Positions 58,140-64,000 of a stretch of 64,000 nucleotides of DNA are shown here, piece after piece. The position numbers and the translations under genes were made by a program. The first letter of the stretch is position 1, and each line of letters starts with the position of its first letter. Source of the stretch: Hemileia vastatrix (taxonomy: Eukaryota; Basidiomycota; Pucciniomycetes; Pucciniales; Zaghouaniaceae); assembly GCA_030280995.1 (NCBI GenBank), contig JASXTE010000003.1, forward strand, positions 992,001 to 1,056,000, written 5' to 3'. The notes beneath the pieces are model-generated. The model was given only the letters and a program-made list of their open reading frames with translations, was not told the origin of the DNA and made no database searches.

Positions 58140-61100
58140 CACAGCACATTTACTAAACTTGAGGAATTAATCAGTTGAATTAATGATTTAGCGTCCACTG
58201 AAAGTTTGAAGTGTTGGCCCCATAAAACATTTTGCAGCTTCTTCAGAATTTTTGCCACACCTCATAATTCCAATTTAGCTTGAGAATATCTTGATTCCAC
58301 ATCAGTAAAAACAACAGATTTATACCTCACAGATCTGATCTAACCAGATTTATCCATCTGGGACATGACATCCCCAAAAGAAATTTGACTTAAATCAACA
58401 GAAAAATAAATTCTTCCTTCTCCTTTACCATAATACAACTTATGGAGCACAATATCTTCTCCAACTACCTTCTTCAAATTTACAAATGCCTCTTTACATT
58501 CATCATCCCACTCCCAACCTCCATCCTTTCTAGTTAAATGTCTCAATGGAGCTTCCAATGAAGAGATGTTCTTGATAAAAATTCTAACATAAACACATAC
58601 CTCTAAAAATTGTCTGACTTCTGTAGTATTTTTGTGTCTTGGCCAGGACATAATTTTGTTAAAATTCTTCTTTGACATAATTCTACCCTCTCTAAACCCC
58701 ACATGACCAACAATCTCCAAAGCTGGCACACAAAAAGAAAAATTTGAACAAGATATAGCTAAACCAGCCTCTTCAATCCTAGACAATATCCTCTCTAAAA
58801 CAACAGCATATTCCAAGATGAGTTTTTGTATCCCTGAATTCTCCTCCAACTCTTCTTTATTATAATCTGTTGAAGGACCTTTAATTCCACCATCATCAAT
58901 AAATATACCAGCATATTGTGGAATTTCATCTTGAAGAATCCAAGCCGTCTGAGCCTAATAAAAAGTAACCAAATTGGTTGCACCTTGAGGCAGTCTTGTT
59001 AATTGTAATTGTCCAAGTGGAGTATATTAAGTAGTGAGAGGCCCAGAATCAGGATGTAATTCTCTCTCATAATATCCCTTCATAATATCACCAAAACCAT
59101 AACACACTCCACCAGAAATCACTTCCACAAACTCCTTTGCACTAGGTGGTGTACCAGCATCTTTTATTGTAACCCAGTTTACTTCCCTAAGATCATGAAC
59201 TTCCCTGAAATCACCATTAGGTTTCTTAATAAAAAATACTGGACTAGAATAGCTTGATAAAGGCTTTTTATATTGTCCAGTTTGAATTTGTTCTCTAATG
59301 TATTCAATATAATCATTTTTTAAAGCTGCAGGAATTGGAATTGGCTTTTGCTTCCATGGTTCATGACATACCACAGGAGTCTTGTAAGGCTCCCCATAAT
59401 AATTCTTCAACACACCGTTCTCTTATTCTACAAAAGAAACGTCCTTCTCCCTTTTTTACATCACATCCAACAACAACTTCTTCTCTTCGCCTGACAACCA
59501 ATATTCTGGTACAAAATTTACAACACCCAATATCCCAAATGTAATTCTTGATGTTTCAGAAAGTTCTGGCAGATTCTTGACTAAAGGACTTTCATAAGGA
59601 TCTCTTGATAAAGTTGGCCTCTTCAAAGGTGGGTTTAATTCAGCTGGTAGTTCTTTGTTAATTGGTCTGACCTTATTAGCTACCTTCTTATATTTTTTTG
59701 CATTGAAATCTACTTTTACCTGAGAAACAAGTACTCTTCTTGATCCACCATTAAATAATTTGTATTCATAAATTTCTTCATCATCAGAGTCAGAAAAAAA
59801 ATAATGTGAAACATAATTTTCATTATTATTTTTAAAATTTTTACCCCTTTTATTTTCATCCAATTTTTCACCTCATTTTCAATTACCATAACCATAATTT
59901 TCTTCCAAAAGATCCCCAGGAAAGAATGCTGACTGTATAATCTTTTTCTAGAGAACAGAAATAGAATTTTCACAAATATTTTTTTTGGTAAATTTATTAT
60001 ACTAAGATTTTTTTCTGGATTTTGTTGAGTTAATTGCAGTTTATCCTCTTTCTGGAGGCCAGAAAATATACCCCCAGAGTTAACATCACTAATATCCGCC
60101 ATTCCAACTGAATTTCCCTTCCAATTTTTATCTAAAACTATACATCCAATCTTTCCTCTTGACCCATTTGTACAATTTATAGAAAATTTCAATAAAGAAA
60201 AAAGAGATATAGAAAAATCCAACTCATAATGGCACACCAATGAAATGTCAACAGAAAATAATTGAGAATACACTTGAATTATCTCCAAGTGAGCTGAACT
60301 ATTTCAATCTGAGAACTCTTTTTGAGGAAAAATTAAAGCATTAGAGCAATCAGCCCTTACTATCCCAAAAAATGGGGGTCTTCTTAAAATTCTTGAAGGA
60401 AATAAAAGAATACCAAAATGAATCAAATTAAAGAAAAAAAATCCAGCTGATTTAAAGGTATGTTATCCTCATTTTGGAGGAATTAAATTCTTGATATCCC
60501 CTGGTAGAAATCCATAAATGTGCCCCAGGGGCATTCCCACCTATTCCAAAAGCACAAAAACAAATTACCAGAATCTTTCCTACCAAAGGAAAAGATGAAT
60601 ATCACACGTTTTTCAAATTATTGGTGAATTCAAGTTATTCACCCTATTATTCAAAACTTCTTCACTCTTCATTAGTGTAGGAAAAACAATATCCACCTTT
60701 AAAACCTCTTTCTGAGATTGAACAAAATACTCCAAATATAAATATAATTCACCAACAAAATATATCTCTTCATTTCAGACAGTTTCTGCTTCTAAAGGTA
60801 AAACCAGAGAGAAATTATTCTCTGAATAAACCTCCAAATCAACCAACACAAAACCTTCCTCAAAATCCAAAAATTCTTTTTCAGTGACAGAAATATCTTC
60901 ATCTACAGAAAAATCTTCTATGTCAAAAAATTATTCTTCCAAAAAAATAACTTCTTGAATAACTAAATCCATAATTTCCGCACAAGCTACCTCTTCTCTA
61001 TTAAAAAAATAATCTTCCACAACAGTATCTTCAGGCTGGCAAAATTTTTCAGGAATAGGAGAATCCAAAATTTCAACACCATCATCAATCTCTTCTTGAA

Positions 61101-61748
61101 TAACCAAAGCCTTTTCTTCAGTTTCTAAATCAACATCAGTCAGAGAATCCAGATAATTTAAAACAGCCTTCTTTACCAACTCCATAGATGAAATCCTTTT
61201 TTCTCCATTTAGAGCAGTCTTCATAAAATAAGAATTAAAAAGAAAGTCCCAAGAAACCTCATTAGCCTTATTCCCCATACCATCCAAAAACATATATTTT
61301 GCTTCATTTTCATGATATAAAGCTTCATAATCCAAAAGATAATCCAAGACCACCTAAAATTAAACCGTAAACTGATGATACTGACCCAGAGATGTTAAAC
61401 TACCATTAGATTCCAATTTACTGGCTATAATCTTGAGATTCTCCAATGAATAAACCTTTGGCCAACTTTTTCCATTTCCAACTTAAACTTCTCCCAATAT
61501 TGACCTTTATAGCCATCCATCTTAATAACCTGTTCTTACACCTTTCTGTCACCTATAAAAAACATAATCTGTTTCAACATAACCAAAGGTAAAGCACTAT
61601 GAAAACCAAAAGCAGTTACATACCATAAATAAAACTCCTCCAAATTATCACCAGTAAGCTTGGGCACATCCCAAGATAAAATCCTTACAGATTCCATAAT
61701 AGGTGCACCAGCAGCCAAAACACTGGATCCACAAGCATCAGACATCAC
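58140..61748 (-). pseudogene. Gypsy E: truncated Ty3/Gypsy gag-pol
   Basis: A minus-strand coding relic. Gag starts near 61748 (SVRILSWDVPKLTGDNLEEF), followed by an acidic region (60931-61353) and a degenerate segment to about 59456. RT begins at 59413 (KPIPIPAALKNDYIEYIREQ, SSPVFFIKKPNGDFREVHDL, TIKDAGTPPSAKEFVE). Its catalytic block near 58900 reads AGIFIDDGGIKGPS with F-I-D-D. The frame continues to 58340 with the connection domain (WPRHKNTTEVRQFLEV). RNase H is readable to about 58150 (VVFTDVESRYSQAKLEL, LSVDAKSLIQLIN) and then stops abruptly. Integrase and the 3' LTR are absent. Frameshifts and stops occur throughout. Confidence 0.88.
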
Positions 61749-61851
61749 AAAGACTAAAGATCAAAATTAAAAAGAATGAATCCAATAAGTACCTCTTTCT
61801 GGCCAAAAGAGTCCAATTATCAATTAAGGTTGTTTAAAATCCAGAAATTTT

Positions 61852-61871
61852 GAGCCCCATGTTGGGTGCCA
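61852..61871 (-). promoter_or_regulatory. tRNA-Lys-like primer-binding site of Gypsy E
   Basis: On the minus strand TGGCACCCAACATGGGGCTC follows the LTR end by about four bases. The standard lysine-tRNA primer site reads TGGCGCCCAACGTGGGGCTC. The two differences are both CG to CA, fitting deamination of methylated CpG. Confidence 0.65.
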
Positions 61872-61875
61872 CCAA

Positions 61876-63395
61876 TGTAGAAAGACTCTTAAGAAGAATC
61901 CAAGTAAGTTGGATAAACCTGAGAAAACCCTGTCCCTTTAAGTAAATAAAGAGTTTTCAATTAACTAAGCTCAAATGTGTACTTAATAAGAAATGAATTT
62001 TAACCAGTTTTGTTTAACAGTCTTGAAATGTAGAATCTGTGTTCTTTAAGTTAAAATAATGAAATATAAAAAAAATTTGTAACAGAGAAAAGATATTTAA
62101 ATGATTGAATTAATATGTTTTTATAAAGTTTATATTTTTGTGAAAAGTTTTTAAAATTTATTCCCTGGAGTTGAGAGCTTTCTAATGATATACTGCAATT
62201 ATATATTTATTAGTTGTTGTGTAAAATATATAAAGTTTTATATAAAAATGTTGTATTTATAAGGGTATTACAAATTGTAAAATGTTATGTTAAAATAATG
62301 GTGGTTATGCATTATAATGTTGTATTTTATGTGTTGTTTATTTCTTATTTCAAGTACACAGCCTTTATATGCATATCCCAGTCACATGCCCCTTTTTCCT
62401 TTCTGGAGTCTGTCCAGACATTCACACAGTTGGTAAGGAGTTTGTCTGGACATTTCCAGAGTTTTTACAGACTTCCAGGTTCAATTATTAATTTAAGACA
62501 TTAATAAAAAATCTATAAAAAATAAAGATGATAGTTTTACGTCTGGAAAATATTTCACTCAAATTTGGTAGCCTGCACAACCCTATTCACTGAGCTAAAA
62601 ATCATTAAATTTATGTAAATAAAAAAATTCAAAAAAAATAAAAAATTCTTAATAAAATAATTAAAAATACAAGAAAAATAGTAAAAATTCCCCAAAACAT
62701 TCTAAAGGTTCTTGAGATTTCTGGGTCTCATTTGATGCATTTTTAAGTCTATAGCAGCATTTCTTGACTGTTAATTAATTAATTTATCTTAACACATCTA
62801 TTAGACAAATTTTTGCCATAAAACTAACCATTTTCTTTATAATAAAATTCCTCTAAAACTAAATATACCTCTATATCTTCATAATAAATGACCCACAAAA
62901 ATATTAAATACAATTCAAAAAACAGAGAAAAGGATAACGGAGAGAAAAAATAAAGAAAAAAGTAAAAAAATGAGGGAAAAAAAAGAAATGAGGAAAAGGG
63001 GAAAGAAGGAAATGAGAAAAAGAGGGTGAATGAGGAGCAAGGAAGTGAAGAAGTGAGAAACTGGGGGATGGGGGAACCAATGTGGGAGGAAGATTCCAGA
63101 AGAGAGGAGTGGGATGGTGTGTGAAAACAGCTAGAGGAGCTGTCAGAAAATTTTATGTGAGGTCAAAAAAAGTTGGAAATTATTTTTTTAAGATGAAACT
63201 TTTTTTTGGTCAAAAAATCCACAAGATTTTTAGACTTATCTGTAAATTCTGGCTGATAGTGAAGTCTTTTAAGTACTCAACTGAGTCACAATTATATATA
63301 TATAGTCTATGCTATAAATGAGAAAGTAATTTAAGTTTTTTCAGCCAAGAACATTCATTGTTGTTTGATACTCACTTAGACATAAAAGTCCATAC
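61876..63395 (-). repeat. Gypsy E 5' LTR region and AT-rich sequence, right limit unknown
   Basis: The LTR edge is TGTAGAAAG (61876), beside the primer site. No second LTR exists in the window, so the outer end cannot be placed. The stretch has no coding signal. It contains an inverted repeat TGTCCAGAC / GTCTGGACA (62411-62419 and 62444-62452) and an AG-rich tract at 62925-63060. Confidence 0.4.
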
Positions 63396-63518
63396 TGTTG
63401 TGAATTGTCTTTGTTTGTGGACAAGTGGATGATATATTTTATCTAAATTAATTATTTTCATAGACTCATGTGTCACTTTATATACAATTTGATACTGTGG
63501 CATAGCCAAGACCTAACA
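63396..63518 (-). repeat. Candidate short LTR of Copia F
   Basis: TGTTGTGAATTG...CCTAACA has TGTT/AACA ends. On the minus strand it lies directly after the polypurine tract AAGGGGGTGGG (complement of 63519-63530) and contains a TATATAAAG promoter-like word. At 123 bp it is short but within the Copia range. No partner copy is in the window. Confidence 0.45.
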
Positions 63519-63689
63519 CCCACCCCCTTGACAAGAGGCTGAGCTACTAGATTAAATTTAATGCAGATGTAATATATATTAGAGATAATAGAAGAAGAAG
63601 AAAATGTATTTTTAGTTTTTTCTGTATGACTCGTGATTTATAGCTAGAGGAAGAAAGAAAAGAGAAAGAAAAAATTATAATAGAAAAAT

Positions 63690-64000
63690 GGCTTTGCTTT
63701 GTCTGTCATGAAATTGCTTGTTTAGTGGTTTAGTTATGATATCTGCCTACTGATTTCTTGTTGGTACCCATTCTAGAAAGGCATGCTTCTTGTGTAATTT
63801 TTAGTTGATGAAGTAGAGCTCTCAATAAGTGTGACTTGTCCATTTTTTAGATTCTTTTTCTGTAGATACTTCTACAGAGGTTTGATTGTTTTATCAGATT
63901 ACAAATGGCTTGTGGTAGTCAATGAGGTCACTCAGTAGGTTTTGAATCCAAAGTCCCATTTTCATGGCATATACTAAGGCCATGTACTCAGTGTGGCAGG
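63690..64000 (-). pseudogene. Copia F: decayed RNase H end of a Ty1/Copia pol
   Basis: Minus-strand translation with stops gives EYMALVYAMKMGLWIQNLLS, then NNQTSVEVS, HKKHAFLEWVPTRNQ and ADIITKPLNKQFHD. These are the last conserved blocks of Copia RNase H. The rest of the element lies beyond the window end. Confidence 0.8.

Overview
This is an AT-rich fungal nuclear window, probably from a basidiomycete with a repeat-bloated genome. A rust fungus (Pucciniales) would fit, but that assignment is inference. The evidence is spliced genes with many short introns (about 50-160 nt), chromodomain Ty3/Gypsy elements, Ty1/Copia elements, and only four host genes in 64 kb. No rRNA, tRNA or CRISPR array was recognised.

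Layout. 1-5.7 kb holds decayed Gypsy fragments, an interspersed repeat and a small CACTA-like MITE. 7.06-29.82 kb is one insertion locus with three elements stacked: Gypsy A (minus, 1177-bp LTRs, TSD TAGTC) was hit in gag by Gypsy B (plus, 775-bp LTRs, TSD CTAGT), and its right LTR was hit by Copia H (minus, 619-bp LTRs). LTR divergence falls in the order A > B > H, which matches the nesting. 31.0-44.1 kb is the host-gene island: a pepsin-family aspartic protease (minus), then an M16 metalloprotease, a p47/Shp1-type UBX protein and an F-box protein (all plus). 44.9-56.6 kb is a roughly 172-bp tandem satellite, interrupted by Copia D (50.56-55.77 kb) and by a second MITE copy. 56.9-64 kb holds a second copy of the interspersed repeat, a truncated Gypsy (E, minus) with a lysine-tRNA-like primer site, and the 3' end of a decayed Copia (F) running off the window.

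The host genes show no operon-like link. The UBX protein is expected to be a Cdc48/p97 adaptor, the F-box protein a ubiquitin-ligase substrate receptor, and the two peptidases act separately.

Most notable observations: (1) Gypsy B carries, antisense between pol and its 3' LTR, a two-exon Cys-rich gene of about 302 codons with a phase-0 intron; (2) the two MITEs have CACTA/CACCA-type termini, 3-bp TSDs and a perfect 18-bp palindrome inside each terminal repeat; (3) Copia H's pol frame stays open for about 168 codons into U3 of its 3' LTR, encoding a basic tail; (4) Gypsy B's putative primer site is a perfect 14-nt complement of the predicted start of its own transcript, as in Tf1-type self-priming; (5) the satellite units look like shuffled combinations of a few sequence cassettes.
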